Below, one piece after another: positions 18,741-28,145 of a stretch of DNA of 64,000 nt (positions within the stretch are counted from its first letter, which is position 1; each line of letters starts with the position of its first letter). Made by a program: the position numbers and the translations under genes. Location: assembly GCA_024760505.1 (NCBI GenBank), contig CP058931.1:372001-436000 (forward strand), in the 5' to 3' direction. This DNA comes from Nitrospira sp. (GTDB lineage Bacteria > Nitrospirota > Nitrospiria > Nitrospirales > UBA8639). Below the pieces are notes generated by a model. That model had not been told where the DNA came from, did not search any database, and saw nothing but the letters and a program-made list of their open reading frames with translations.

Positions 18741-21005
18741 CTATGGTTGAACCAGAACCGTAACCGAAACCGCCGTCCAATCAGAGATCGGCAACCCAAC
18801 CGGCATGGCCTGAGCGTCCAAATGATTAGAAGGATCAGGTGGAAAAGATTCCGCAGGGCGGTCTTGAATATATCCGATGCTTTCGGGCATGGAATTTTGG
18901 GGCGGCAGTTGATCGACCATGGCCAATGGCGTTTGTTCCACAGTGCTCATAGCGGACTGGGAAACCGGAGCCACGGAATCATCAGGAACGGTAATCAACC
19001 CTCGAGTCACACTTCCGACTAACTCCTGCCTCAAACTGGCCAAGTGGGCTAAGGAGTTGGTGCTTTGAGGACTCCCAATGCCCTGGGAATTGCCACCCGC
19101 CACCGCCTGGCGAATCCGTTGGGCCAATTCAGAAGTCGTACTCGCAAAAACCCTGATCGTATCCACGCCCGGAGGATTCGCATAATCAAAATGGAATCCC
19201 GCTTGATTTCCGGATTGCAATGAATCGGGCAACAAGACCGTACGGCCCGCCTTGATGAAGCCATCAGGATAATACCGTGGATTTTGATAAGAATTGGGGA
19301 ACAACACATTCACGTTCCCTTCCGCGTCCACATCCACGATCGTAATGTACGCATCCGTATCGGAAGTGACTTCCAATTGCAGACTGTTAGACAACGACCG
19401 GGGTTCATTCGCCTTCCGGATGTGATAGACCGGGGCCTCCATTTTGTCGCTCACCACGGCGATCCCCCGCTCTCCGACCTGAACCACCCGCACACTCACG
19501 CTCATCTGACTCGTAGGGTTTTCCAGGTTCAGCAGTTGCGACGCATTCCGTGACTGCACCAACACTTGAGACAAGGCAGCAATCGCTTGAGTCCCGGGCT
19601 TTGCAGGCAATGACATCAACTCCATGGTGCCATCCGCGCTCAAGACATGCAGCCCGTCCCCCCGGCTTTCTACAATGAAGCGGGCGAATTCCTGATCTCC
19701 CACAAATTTCACATCACCCATTTGCTTCCCCAGCAACTCTTTCAATTGCTTGGCTTGCACGGGTGGAACATTTCGAAGAGCAACCGGAATGGCCTTGGAC
19801 TCAGGAGCCGGAGCGACGAGAACCGCACGGCTTTTCGAAGATATTTCGGCTTGTTTCGGCGAAATCACCGCTACGGCATTCTGCCCGTCCGACGCTTGCA
19901 CTACCGCAAAGGCCTGGGCTTTCGCCGGATCAAATGCCACTTCTCCTTCCGGATAGATGCCCCATACCGAACCGGGATCGGCTCCGAGCGAGAGGGCGTT
20001 CACTAACTGTACATAACCCCCTGTTTGCGGTTGCACCGCCACCCAGGAACGACGGGCGGAACCGGTCTGCGCCTTCACGAGGCCCGGCGGTTCGGCAAGA
20101 GCCGAAAAGAATGGCAACTCCATTCTTGCCTTAGAAGCTTCAAGCTGAGGTTCGGGCATACTGGTCCGCCCGAATTGATTTTGAATCCGCTTGAGTTCCT
20201 GTTTGGCTCCGGAAAAAATCTCGCGGGTCGACGCACCCATGGGAGCGGATTGTAAACTCTTGAAGAGGGAGTGGGTAAAAAATCCATGGTATCGGCCGTC
20301 CACCGGCCCATCCAGGGCCTCTTCATGGGAAGCCGCTCCACTGAATAGCACATACGAATGAAGATTCACCGGCACAATGGCCCGTGTCGCCACTCCACCT
20401 TTTTTATACAGATTCACCCGACGATCCGCCGGAACGGATCGCACCCGCACTTCCAACCCCCTTGTGGCAGTCCCGGAATGACAGGAATCGAGAACAACGA
20501 CCGCCTTGGACGTTTTCAATTGTGACAGGATCTCGTCCAACTCATCATCGGTAATATCGGGAACGCCTTCCGTCCGGCCATCAGCCGGAACAATCGTCTC
20601 ATCCAATTGATCATCCAGCTCATCTCCATTCAGATCCTCAACCTGAGATCCATGTCCTGAATAATGAATGTAGACCACATCATTGGGACCGGCTTCTGTC
20701 ACAATCCGATGTAAACCGGCTAGGACCCCCTCCCGGGTTGCTGCTTCATCCCGGATAATGTGGATATCCTGTTCGGCAAACCCATACCGTGACAGCAGGA
20801 CCTGATGCACCAAATCAATATCATTTTTTGATCCAGGGAGCTGTGGCAAAACCTGATATTTTCCAATGCCGATCAAGAGAGCTCTTTTGACCGAAGGCGC
20901 ACCAGCCCCGAATGCCGCAGGCATTGTCACGATCAACGTATGCCCGACAAATAGAACGACAGTTAAAAGAAGGAGCAGTGTGGGGGAAAATGGGCACCTT
21001 TTCAT
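18741..21005 (-). CDS. secreted metacaspase (peptidase C14) with C-terminal DUF4384 domain
   Basis: The 754-residue protein begins with a signal peptide (residues 1-36). Residues 39-310 form a caspase-fold domain with the catalytic His in YIHYSGHGSQ (H118) and Cys in VVLDSCHSGT (C175), plus an acidic loop DLNGDELDDQLDE that in metacaspases binds calcium. The middle (330-540) is unassigned. Residues 545-640 match DUF4384: SDTDAYITIVDVDAEGNVNV followed by LFPN and IKAGRTVLLPD. The same domain is found in the three tandem proteins at 22.8-27.1 kb. The last 100 residues are low-complexity. I took the ATG at 21005, with AGAGG before it, rather than 21044. Likely a calcium-dependent Arg/Lys protease outside the cytoplasm. 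The target is unknown. Confidence 0.85.
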   Translation of the reverse strand: MKRCPFSPTLLLLLTVVLFVGHTLIVTMPAAFGAGAPSVKRALLIGIGKYQVLPQLPGSKNDIDLVHQVLLSRYGFAEQDIHIIRDEAATREGVLAGLHRIVTEAGPNDVVYIHYSGHGSQVEDLNGDELDDQLDETIVPADGRTEGVPDITDDELDEILSQLKTSKAVVVLDSCHSGTATRGLEVRVRSVPADRRVNLYKKGGVATRAIVPVNLHSYVLFSGAASHEEALDGPVDGRYHGFFTHSLFKSLQSAPMGASTREIFSGAKQELKRIQNQFGRTSMPEPQLEASKARMELPFFSALAEPPGLVKAQTGSARRSWVAVQPQTGGYVQLVNALSLGADPGSVWGIYPEGEVAFDPAKAQAFAVVQASDGQNAVAVISPKQAEISSKSRAVLVAPAPESKAIPVALRNVPPVQAKQLKELLGKQMGDVKFVGDQEFARFIVESRGDGLHVLSADGTMELMSLPAKPGTQAIAALSQVLVQSRNASQLLNLENPTSQMSVSVRVVQVGERGIAVVSDKMEAPVYHIRKANEPRSLSNSLQLEVTSDTDAYITIVDVDAEGNVNVLFPNSYQNPRYYPDGFIKAGRTVLLPDSLQSGNQAGFHFDYANPPGVDTIRVFASTTSELAQRIRQAVAGGNSQGIGSPQSTNSLAHLASLRQELVGSVTRGLITVPDDSVAPVSQSAMSTVEQTPLAMVDQLPPQNSMPESIGYIQDRPAESFPPDPSNHLDAQAMPVGLPISDWTAVSVTVLVQP

Positions 21006-21377
21006 GATAAACCTCTTATCAAGCCTGCCGTGGAATGGATCCATAGTCTATCGGTCTTTGTGTCGTCTCTCAACCTTTTGTTATGTGGTAAGTCTCCCCA
21101 TTTCCCCAAAAGGTTCAAAGGCAACCATAAGAGACAACCAATCAACCCTTCATCATTGTCGAATTCATACATGGCACAGAGGGGAGATGGGGTATGGCGC
21201 ATGATTCAAAGTCAACGCTAAACAGCCGCTGTCCCTTCCAACAGGCTCGCCTATTGTCTTCTGAAGCCTCCTCCCCTATGCTAGAAAACCAATTGACATG
21301 GTCATCGTCGCTTCTGACAGCCCACTCCCAGGGAGCGCAACGGCTAGATCTGCAGCTGAAATTGAACCACCCGCCCC
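21006..21377. other. divergent intergenic region between caspase and sigma genes
   Basis: No supportable gene. It should hold promoters for the minus-strand caspase and the plus-strand sigma factor; I could not recognise an ECF-type -35/-10 pair with confidence. Confidence 0.3.
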
Positions 21378-21962
21378 ATGAGCTCGACCAACTGGCAGGA
21401 CCTCACGGATTCAGACTTGCTCCAATCCTGCATCCCGAATAACCAGGAAGCCTTTGCTATCCTCTATCAACGATATGAAAAACGGGTATTCCAATACCTC
21501 ATGACGATTCTGAATGAAGCGACATTAGCTGAGGAAACCTTAGTGGAAGTCATGCTGGCCATATGGAAAGGCCTCCAGACCTTTCAAGGACAATCAAAAG
21601 TTTCCACCTGGATTTTTGGGATTGCCCATCATAAGGCCGTGGACGCTCTGCGCAAAGTCACCAGCCTGCAAAGGGGCGGCATACCATTGGAGGACATCGT
21701 CGAGACAGCAGCGTCCAATGAAAATCCGTTGAACGATACACAACAGAAACGGATGGCTGAACTCACCAACCAGGGACTCATGACCTTATCACCGGATCAC
21801 CGGGAGATTTTGCATATGGCGTTCTTTGAAGAACTCTCCTATCCGGAAATTGGAAAATTATTAGACATTCCGGTTAATACGGTAAAAACGCGAGTGTACT
21901 ATGCCAAGCAGCAGCTCAAAAAGAGTCTCCAGCACCAGGGAGTGACAAAGGAAATTATTTAA
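21378..21962 (+). CDS. ECF-type RNA polymerase sigma factor
   Basis: The 194-residue protein has region 2 (AFAILYQRYEKRVFQYLM ... VEVMLAIWKGLQTFQGQSK ... STWIFGIAHHKAVDALRK) and region 4 (LSPDHREILHMAFFEELSYP, then IGKLLDIPVNTVKTRVYYAK). It lacks regions 1 and 3, as ECF factors do. The gene is followed after five bases by an anti-sigma factor with a zinc-binding motif, so its activity is probably held in check by that membrane protein. Downstream DUF4384 genes and the opposite caspase gene are the obvious candidate regulon. The ATG has no strong ribosome site, and a slightly different start is possible. Confidence 0.92.
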   Translation: MSSTNWQDLTDSDLLQSCIPNNQEAFAILYQRYEKRVFQYLMTILNEATLAEETLVEVMLAIWKGLQTFQGQSKVSTWIFGIAHHKAVDALRKVTSLQRGGIPLEDIVETAASNENPLNDTQQKRMAELTNQGLMTLSPDHREILHMAFFEELSYPEIGKLLDIPVNTVKTRVYYAKQQLKKSLQHQGVTKEII

Positions 21963-21967
21963 ACGAG

Positions 21968-22660
21968 ATGGAACCCGAAGAGCCGATTCATACCGAGGCA
22001 ACCCTCCTCCCGGGCTATGTCAGCCGAACGCTGACTACCAAGGAGCGCGAAGAGGTCGAACTTCATTTGGAATCATGCGCCTCCTGCCGGCAGGACCTTC
22101 AGGAGACCAAGAGCATGCATACTGCATTACAAACCGCCATCGAAAAACGGCCAGGGCCTTCACCAGCAGCTTTTGCCGAGGTCATGCGCCGTATTCAACA
22201 GGAATCTCAATCAGCGCCAACAACCGTTCGGCAGGGACAGGAGAACTCCTGGTGGGAATCGATTGAAAGAACCTTTCGTTCACTGTTCGAAGTCCGATGG
22301 GCTCCGGCCCTGGCCAGCCTATTGATTGTCGGACAGGCAGTCCTCTTGCTCTCAGTTCTCGGAGGGCCGGAAGGAGAGATTACACCTGGCTCAAGTCCGG
22401 TGATTGAACGAGGCATTCCACCAGGAGCTCCAGGAATCCCGCGCATTAAGATTCAGGTCACATTCGTCGAAACCGCACAGGAAATCAATATTCGTCGCCT
22501 GGTGCAGGGCCTGGGCGGGCAAATAATACACGGCCCAACACCCGAAGGCTTGTATACGCTAGGGTTTGAACACAAAGGAACCGATTCTCGGGAATCCATC
22601 TTATCCGCTCTCAACGCCCATCCAGACCTCATCAACACAGCCACAGCTCTCCACCCTTGA
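21968..22660 (+). CDS. membrane anti-sigma factor with zf-HC2 domain
   Basis: The 230-residue protein has the zinc-binding anti-sigma motif H33-x3-C37-x2-C40 at its N-terminus, a cytoplasmic linker, one membrane helix at about 111-132 (ALASLLIVGQAVLLLSVLGG) and an exported C-terminal domain of about 80 residues (RIKIQVTFVETAQEINIRRL ... PEGLYTLGF). It should bind the sigma factor encoded just upstream. Soon after the membrane helix lies SSPVIERGIPPG (around 143-153); a similar x-R-G-[IVL] pattern recurs in exported proteins at 33-47 kb, including a secreted protease. That suggests, but does not prove, a proteolytic control site. Confidence 0.85.
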   Translation: MEPEEPIHTEATLLPGYVSRTLTTKEREEVELHLESCASCRQDLQETKSMHTALQTAIEKRPGPSPAAFAEVMRRIQQESQSAPTTVRQGQENSWWESIERTFRSLFEVRWAPALASLLIVGQAVLLLSVLGGPEGEITPGSSPVIERGIPPGAPGIPRIKIQVTFVETAQEINIRRLVQGLGGQIIHGPTPEGLYTLGFEHKGTDSRESILSALNAHPDLINTATALHP

Positions 22661-22797
22661 ACCTTTGGGGTGTTCCTCTCGACTGACTCTCCAACAACAG
22701 CCTCGGGCAGAAAGGTCCAACTGAAATCGTGAATTTGCCCTTTCGGCAAGCAAAACCTAGAATAAAATCGAGCTATTGCTACTGATTGGAACAACCC

Positions 22798-24300
22798 ATG
22801 CCACCATCGCACCGACAGATTTATTTTGGCTCCTATGGTCTCACGATGGCGGCGATGACGACTATCATGGGACTGTCATTCTTGTTTCCATCATCCGGAC
22901 GGACGGGCTTTCTGGATAACGCCCTGGATTTTGGAAAGGATCTCCTGGGCAAAGCGGCGAGCAATTACTCAAAAAAATATGAACAAAAATTAACCCGATT
23001 GCTCCAATCCCTGCGTCAACCGGTAGTGGGCAATCAACCCTTCATTCAGGGCATCACACCCGGCAACCCCTATGACCCCAATTCGTTCGGTGGTCAAAAT
23101 CCCTATGACTCGAACGGTTCCTACGGCACAACCAAACCTAACTATGACAATCAATGGAATCCGTACGGACAAAATCCCGGATATCCTCAGGGAGCTCAAC
23201 AGGGTGGCTATGCCGGGCATCCCCCTGGAATGAGCTATCCGACCGATCCCAATTATGCCGGATATCCCCCTGGCGATCCCAATGCCTATTCGCAGGGCCA
23301 AGGCTCCTATGACCCCTATAATTCCAACCAGGGCTATCCTTCCGGTGGAGGCTATGGGCAATATCCGAACCAGACATCTCCCGCAGATCCAAATTCTGGC
23401 AATAATCCCTATGGTCAATTCCAACCATACGATCAGAGACAGGGAGGGTACCCGTTAAACGACCCAAATAGAGGAAGCGCCGGCTATCCCTCGACCCCTT
23501 ATCCCCGGCAAGGAGGACAAAACCCTTCCTATCCATATGGTGGAGAGCGATACCCTGGACAGCCGGATCCACTCTCACCGCAAGGCAGGTATGACCCTTA
23601 TCAACCACAAGCTCAATCTCCGCAATCACCGGCATATACTCAACCCGGATCCCCTTCATATCCTTCCAACCCGAGTGTGGAACCACCAACACCACCGGCC
23701 ATTGGGCTCGTTGAAGGACTTAAACTTGACGTCGCCCTCGTCAAAAAAACATTCGTCAACGGAGCCGAAACCCTTACACCAATTCAAGATGGGGATATTC
23801 TGAAAGACGGCCGCGGCAATGCAAAGACTGGGGAGAAATTCCGGATGATGTTCAGGGCAAATACCGATTGTTATGTCTATGTCATTGCCATTGACGGATC
23901 CGCCTGGGCGCAGGGGGTGTTTCCCTCGCTTACGTCGCCTTTCGCCAATCCCATCAAGCAGGGGCAACAATATGTCATCCCGGATAACAATAATTGGTTC
24001 AGCCTGGATCAATTCAAAGGAATTGAAACCGTTTTCTTTGTGGCCTCACCGGACAAACGTCGAGATATTGAAGAGATCCTGGCGAGCATTGGGGGACGGG
24101 AACGCCATCCCGCAACCACACCCCAACAGATTACCGAAGCACCGATCATTCCGGCAGGATTCTATGGACGCCAACAAAGCACCACACCTTTTACCATTGA
24201 GCAGAGCAGCGCCTCAGACCAGGATGTGATGCCGACCACCTACTTCACCCAAAAAGCCGGCGAGGCCTTACGAGTCACTCGATGGTTCCGACACGAATAG
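22798..24300 (+). CDS. DUF4384 protein with Pro/Tyr/Gly-rich linker, copy 1
   Basis: The protein has 500 residues. The N-terminus has a hydrophobic segment (about 17-34), then a conserved stretch with LLGKAASNYSKKYEQKLTRL that is shared with the two next genes. Residues 75-300 are a disordered linker built from PYDPN-, GYP- and QGGY-like units. The last 200 residues are the DUF4384 domain: VALVKKTFVNGAETL, IQDGDILKDGRGNAKTG, FRANTDCYVYVIAIDGSAWA, NNWFSLDQFKGIETVFFVAS, and an end reading TRWFRHE. I used the ATG at 22798; a TTG at 22786 is possible. It is first of three tandem paralogues after the sigma/anti-sigma pair. Probably exported and anchored; no catalytic residues are visible. Binding of a peptide or other protein is a guess. 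Confidence 0.8.
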   Translation: MPPSHRQIYFGSYGLTMAAMTTIMGLSFLFPSSGRTGFLDNALDFGKDLLGKAASNYSKKYEQKLTRLLQSLRQPVVGNQPFIQGITPGNPYDPNSFGGQNPYDSNGSYGTTKPNYDNQWNPYGQNPGYPQGAQQGGYAGHPPGMSYPTDPNYAGYPPGDPNAYSQGQGSYDPYNSNQGYPSGGGYGQYPNQTSPADPNSGNNPYGQFQPYDQRQGGYPLNDPNRGSAGYPSTPYPRQGGQNPSYPYGGERYPGQPDPLSPQGRYDPYQPQAQSPQSPAYTQPGSPSYPSNPSVEPPTPPAIGLVEGLKLDVALVKKTFVNGAETLTPIQDGDILKDGRGNAKTGEKFRMMFRANTDCYVYVIAIDGSAWAQGVFPSLTSPFANPIKQGQQYVIPDNNNWFSLDQFKGIETVFFVASPDKRRDIEEILASIGGRERHPATTPQQITEAPIIPAGFYGRQQSTTPFTIEQSSASDQDVMPTTYFTQKAGEALRVTRWFRHE

Positions 24301-24308
24301 AGTTTTCA

Positions 24309-25748
24309 ATGAAGACACAGACACGATCCACCATCGCCACGATCCTCATCTCAGCCATGCTGGCTTCATGCTCCACTCCCCAAGGACAGGGTGACTTTTC
24401 GCAGAGCATCCCCTGCCAGTCCGGCAGTGCACAATTGACCGAAAGTCCAATGGCATCGTTTGCGAAACAGGTCATTCTTAATCCGCTGGCCAATATCGGA
24501 GGCACGCTGTTGGCAACCGCTGCGGCAAATTACAGCCAACACTATACAGACAACTTAAATACGCTCCTTACCAAACTCGTCACACCGAAAAAGAAAAAGA
24601 AGAAGCAGTCTGATCAATCTTACGGTGACCAGGGATTCCAGCAGGGCCAACAAATCGATCCCTACACGGGCCTTCCGGTTCAGATTGATCCCTATACGGG
24701 TCTTCCTATTCAAACCGACCCGAACACCGGCCTGCCGCTCCAGGTTGATCCCAATACCGGACTCCCCATGGAAAACCAACAAGGGTTTGATCCCGGACAA
24801 TTTCCTGGAGATCCCAACTACGGGTATGGCGGGGCACAACCCTTCAATGATGGAACATCACAATACGGATTTGATGCAAACTATCCACCTGTCCAAGGGC
24901 GTGGAGTACCGGGGCAGCTACCCCACGCAAGATTTCCCTCAACCCCTTGCGACCAGGAGGCGAACCCGCAGGCCTTCCAGGCCGGCAATTCACAAAACCA
25001 ACCTTACGGCTACGATCCCAATGTGGCGCAACAAGATTATCCTCAAGATTCGAATGCGCAGGGCTATACACAAGCAGATCCTTATGCCCAACAAACCTAC
25101 CCGCAAGACTCCTATACGCAGACAGGACCGGAGACAGGAGTCCAAACCCAGGAGACAGGAACTCCGATCGGATTGGATGTCATCATGGTGAAGAAAGCTA
25201 TTCGAAACGGAGCTCCGGTGGTCCTCCCGATTCAAGACGGCGACGTCCTCAGAGACGGACGCGGGAATGCGGCGGCGGGCGACAAATTTCGGATCATGTT
25301 CAGGCCCAACAGCGATGGTCATGTCTACGTTATCGCCATTGACGGTTCAGGCTGGGCGCAAGGCATCTTTCCGCCGCCAACGGCTCCCTTGGCGAATCCG
25401 GTGAAAGCAGGCGAGCAATACGTAATTCCCGAAGGCAACAACTGGTTTAGCCTTGATCAATTCAAAGGGATTGAAACCATCTTTTTCGTCGTGTCGCAGG
25501 ACAAGCGGCAGGATATCGAAGAAATCCTCCAAAGCATCACCGGGCACGAACGTCCGGCATCCGAAAGTCCCCATCAGGTGACCAAAGTAGCCATGGTACC
25601 CAATGGGGTCGGAGGAACCCGGCCGAGCGCCAAACCGTTCGGCCTCCCGGAAGGGTCAGGTCCGGATCACGCCATTATTCCCACAAGTTATCTGGCACAA
25701 CAGGCCGGGCAGGATCTGCGGCTCACTCGCTGGTTCCGCCACGAATAG
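24309..25748 (+). CDS. DUF4384 lipoprotein with repeat-rich linker, copy 2
   Basis: The 479-residue protein has a lipoprotein signal ending in the lipobox LASC (residues 19-22 with this start), so it should be anchored to a membrane by a lipidated Cys. The shared helix ATAAANYSQHYTDNLNTLL follows, then a KKKKKK patch, four tandem 10-residue repeats of the form DP[YN]TGLPxQx, a Gln/Tyr/Pro-rich linker and the DUF4384 domain with KKAIRNGAPVVLPIQDGDVL, SDGHVYVIAIDGSGWAQGIF and NNWFSLDQFKGIETIFF. The C-terminus TRWFRHE is the same as in copy 1. A longer frame from 24282 would overlap copy 1 by 19 bases; the ATG at 24309 gives the clean lipoprotein signal. Confidence 0.82.
   Translation: MKTQTRSTIATILISAMLASCSTPQGQGDFSQSIPCQSGSAQLTESPMASFAKQVILNPLANIGGTLLATAAANYSQHYTDNLNTLLTKLVTPKKKKKKQSDQSYGDQGFQQGQQIDPYTGLPVQIDPYTGLPIQTDPNTGLPLQVDPNTGLPMENQQGFDPGQFPGDPNYGYGGAQPFNDGTSQYGFDANYPPVQGRGVPGQLPHARFPSTPCDQEANPQAFQAGNSQNQPYGYDPNVAQQDYPQDSNAQGYTQADPYAQQTYPQDSYTQTGPETGVQTQETGTPIGLDVIMVKKAIRNGAPVVLPIQDGDVLRDGRGNAAAGDKFRIMFRPNSDGHVYVIAIDGSGWAQGIFPPPTAPLANPVKAGEQYVIPEGNNWFSLDQFKGIETIFFVVSQDKRQDIEEILQSITGHERPASESPHQVTKVAMVPNGVGGTRPSAKPFGLPEGSGPDHAIIPTSYLAQQAGQDLRLTRWFRHE
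24651..24770 (+). repeat. four in-frame 30-bp repeats in the DUF4384 copy-2 linker
   Basis: Forty codons encode four units of consensus Q-[IVT]-D-P-[YN]-T-G-L-P-x. The DNA has diverged at third positions between units, so selection appears to keep the peptide rather than the DNA. Confidence 0.75.
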
Positions 25749-25834
25749 GGTGGAAAATGCATCGGCCACCAAGATAAGCATGGCGTCATTTCATTAGATA
25801 GTTGGCTGGTATACACCTGACCTTCAACTCTTCA

Positions 25835-27097
25835 ATGACTCACTCCCCCCCACGACGTCCCTGGCTGCTCATGGGTACGAGCCTTCTCTTCAGCGGTTGT
25901 ATGGCGCTCCCCTTTTTAATTCCCCCACTCGTAGAATTCGGGGCCAACCTCTTGAGAACAGCGGTTAACAATTACGGGGACGCCCATGAACAAAACATGG
26001 AACACCTGCTAGTGGCCCTTCAACAACGGAACAATCCAATGATATCCCAAGGCATTATTGCTAATCCTTATGGAAAACCCGGCGGCGTTCAACAAACGGC
26101 GTATCCCGATCAGGGTTACCAGACTACGCAAGGATATCCCGCTCCTCAGAGATATCCATCCTCTCCAGCCTACCCTCAACAACCGTATGACCCTTATCAA
26201 AATCAGCAGCCGCAATACGCCGGGAATGGTCCCTCTCCGAATAACCCCTACCCGGACCAAGAGCAACAAGGAAATCCCTATTCCACTAATCCTGTCTACC
26301 CCAACCAACAAGCCTCGGTCCCAGGATATTCCTCCGCTCCACAGAATCAATATCCTCAGCAAAGCCAACAGGCCAATGCCTATCCGAATACTCAGACTAT
26401 GTATCCCAATCAGCAGAATCCGTACCCGAATCAGGCGCCCAATCCGAATCAACCACCAGAGACTCCCGAATACCAGACCGCTCAGCTGGAAATAGCACAG
26501 ACCAGCCCCGTGCCGATCAGCCTGGATGTGCTGCTGGTCAAAAAGCATATGGTCAATGGGGTGCAGTCCTACCTGCCCATTAAGGACGGGGACATCCTTC
26601 TGGATGGCAGAGGCAATCCGCAGGCGGGTGATAAATTTCGTGTCATGTTCCGCGCCAATACCGATTGCTACGTGTATGTGATTGCGGTGGACGGATCGGC
26701 CTGGGCTCAGGGAATTTTCCCGACAGCCTCCAGCCCGTTTGCCAACCCGATCAAAGCCGGTCAGCAACATATTCTCCCGGAAGGAACGAATTGGTTCAGC
26801 CTGGATCAGTTCAAAGGGATCGAAACCATCTTCGTGGTGGCATCCCGCGCACCGCGCCAGGATATCGAACACATTCTGACGACCATTACCGGGCGCGAAC
26901 GAAGTCCGACCGAAAAACCCCAAGCAGTTAGCGAACCCGCGATCATTCCCAATGGTTATTCCGGTGCACGTCCAGGTTTATCTCCCTTTGCATTTCCAAC
27001 CGCACAAAACCAGCAACAGGAATTACTTCCCACCACCTACTTTGTCAAAACCGCCGGCGAAGACCTCCGCATCACCCGCTGGTTCCGTCATCAGTAG
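25835..27097 (+). CDS. DUF4384 lipoprotein with Pro/Tyr/Gln/Asn-rich linker, copy 3
   Basis: The 420-residue protein has a lipoprotein signal with lipobox FSGC near residue 21, then the shared helix ANLLRTAVNNYGDAHEQNM, a linker of about 160 residues made of YPNQQ, PYPNQ and PQNQYPQ-like units, and the DUF4384 domain (VLLVKKHMVNGVQSYLPIKD, FRANTDCYVYVIAVDGSAWA, NWFSLDQFKGIETIFVVAS). It ends ITRWFRHQ. The ATG at 25835 is chosen over a TTG at 25802. The three tandem copies share domain and ends but have unrelated linkers, which indicates old duplication followed by fast linker change. Anchoring by lipid suggests the linker spans cell wall or periplasm to present the domain. Confidence 0.82.
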   Translation: MTHSPPRRPWLLMGTSLLFSGCMALPFLIPPLVEFGANLLRTAVNNYGDAHEQNMEHLLVALQQRNNPMISQGIIANPYGKPGGVQQTAYPDQGYQTTQGYPAPQRYPSSPAYPQQPYDPYQNQQPQYAGNGPSPNNPYPDQEQQGNPYSTNPVYPNQQASVPGYSSAPQNQYPQQSQQANAYPNTQTMYPNQQNPYPNQAPNPNQPPETPEYQTAQLEIAQTSPVPISLDVLLVKKHMVNGVQSYLPIKDGDILLDGRGNPQAGDKFRVMFRANTDCYVYVIAVDGSAWAQGIFPTASSPFANPIKAGQQHILPEGTNWFSLDQFKGIETIFVVASRAPRQDIEHILTTITGRERSPTEKPQAVSEPAIIPNGYSGARPGLSPFAFPTAQNQQQELLPTTYFVKTAGEDLRITRWFRHQ

Positions 27098-27176
27098 CCT
27101 AAACTACAAATGAAATGATGAAGATTGAGTGTATGGAAACTTCATTGCGGCCATTTGAAATAAAAAGGTTTTTCTT

Positions 27177-28145
27177 TTGGGAGCCGGGTTTAACCTTGAC
27201 GCCAATTCATTGGTTCCCCCATATCAAGCTACAAATTTTGCCGGACAAAAATACGAAATTCTCGGCCACTATCCAAACATGGAGAAATTAGCTTCTCTTA
27301 TTTTTCCTGGTGAGACAGTTACAAATTTTGAGGCTAGGTTAGCCCAGGCAATTGAGGAGGTTGACAAAAATCGGTTGGCGAAATTTGTGGATACATTGAT
27401 GGACGCCGACCATTATATAGGTGGTCGGTTGAAAGGAAACAACATTTATCAACGTTTTCTCAGATATTGCGGCCCTACGACGCTTCTAAGTTTTAATTAT
27501 GATGCCTTTCTTGAAATCCAGTTATTTAAACAGGACCTTTGGTACCCTCAGGACGGTTTTGGTGTTTCAGCCTATATTGAAGTTCCCCTAAATATTGAAT
27601 ATTCATCGAAAACTAAATCAACCTCCAAAGTCTTACATTTACACGGGACATACCTTCTTTATAGTGTTGATTTTGAAATCTCAGAGCCTGACATGCACAA
27701 CATAGGTCGGGTAAATCCTGCAGCTAAACCCAAATATATATTCGATCCGGAGCGTTTGGTGCATGATTTCCCTCCTTATGTTTCCCCGCCCGTCTCCTAT
27801 GGATACAAACAACTTCAAAATAGGATCATCGCACCCCTGCCAGATAAGTCTACAGGTCTTACCGAACCCTATATTCAAGAATGCTATTCCAAAGCCATTG
27901 AAGAAGTTAGGCAATCGGATTATCTCGTGGCCATTGGATATAGCTTCGCAAAATCTGATGAAAAATCCTATGGTCCACTTTTAGGAACTTTCAGGAACCG
28001 AAGAGGAAGCGATGGGAAAATCGTAATCATAGATCCCCAAGCGGAAAATATTGCAATTCGATTGCGGGAAGAATTCCCTGGAAGGTATCAGCCTATTCCC
28101 CTCAGCTTCGCTAATTGGGTTGAACACAATTTCCCGCTTCAGTAA
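27177..28145 (+). CDS. SIR2-like domain protein, apparent frameshift at the start
   Basis: The 322-residue frame has SIR2-family marks: GAGFNLDAN at the very start, LLSFNYDAFLEI, the catalytic-type His in VLHLHGTYLL, and a late Rossmann motif VAIGYSFAKSDE. Such SIR2-like proteins consume NAD and many work in phage defence. The open frame begins at a TTG inside the first beta strand, and a TGA lies seven codons upstream. Just upstream, in another frame, an ATG at 27133 starts METSLRPFEIK. One extra A in the AAAAA run at 27162-27166 would join this to KKVFLLGAGFNLDAN, a natural start. So the gene is frameshifted, slips, or contains a sequence error. Neighbouring IS3 debris fits a mobile or defence setting. 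No partner gene is apparent. Confidence 0.7.
   Translation: MGAGFNLDANSLVPPYQATNFAGQKYEILGHYPNMEKLASLIFPGETVTNFEARLAQAIEEVDKNRLAKFVDTLMDADHYIGGRLKGNNIYQRFLRYCGPTTLLSFNYDAFLEIQLFKQDLWYPQDGFGVSAYIEVPLNIEYSSKTKSTSKVLHLHGTYLLYSVDFEISEPDMHNIGRVNPAAKPKYIFDPERLVHDFPPYVSPPVSYGYKQLQNRIIAPLPDKSTGLTEPYIQECYSKAIEEVRQSDYLVAIGYSFAKSDEKSYGPLLGTFRNRRGSDGKIVIIDPQAENIAIRLREEFPGRYQPIPLSFANWVEHNFPLQ

Noticed and set aside
24651..24770. Possible CRISPR-like regular repeat
   Set aside because: The four 30-bp units are in-frame protein repeats without spacers and diverge at third codon positions.
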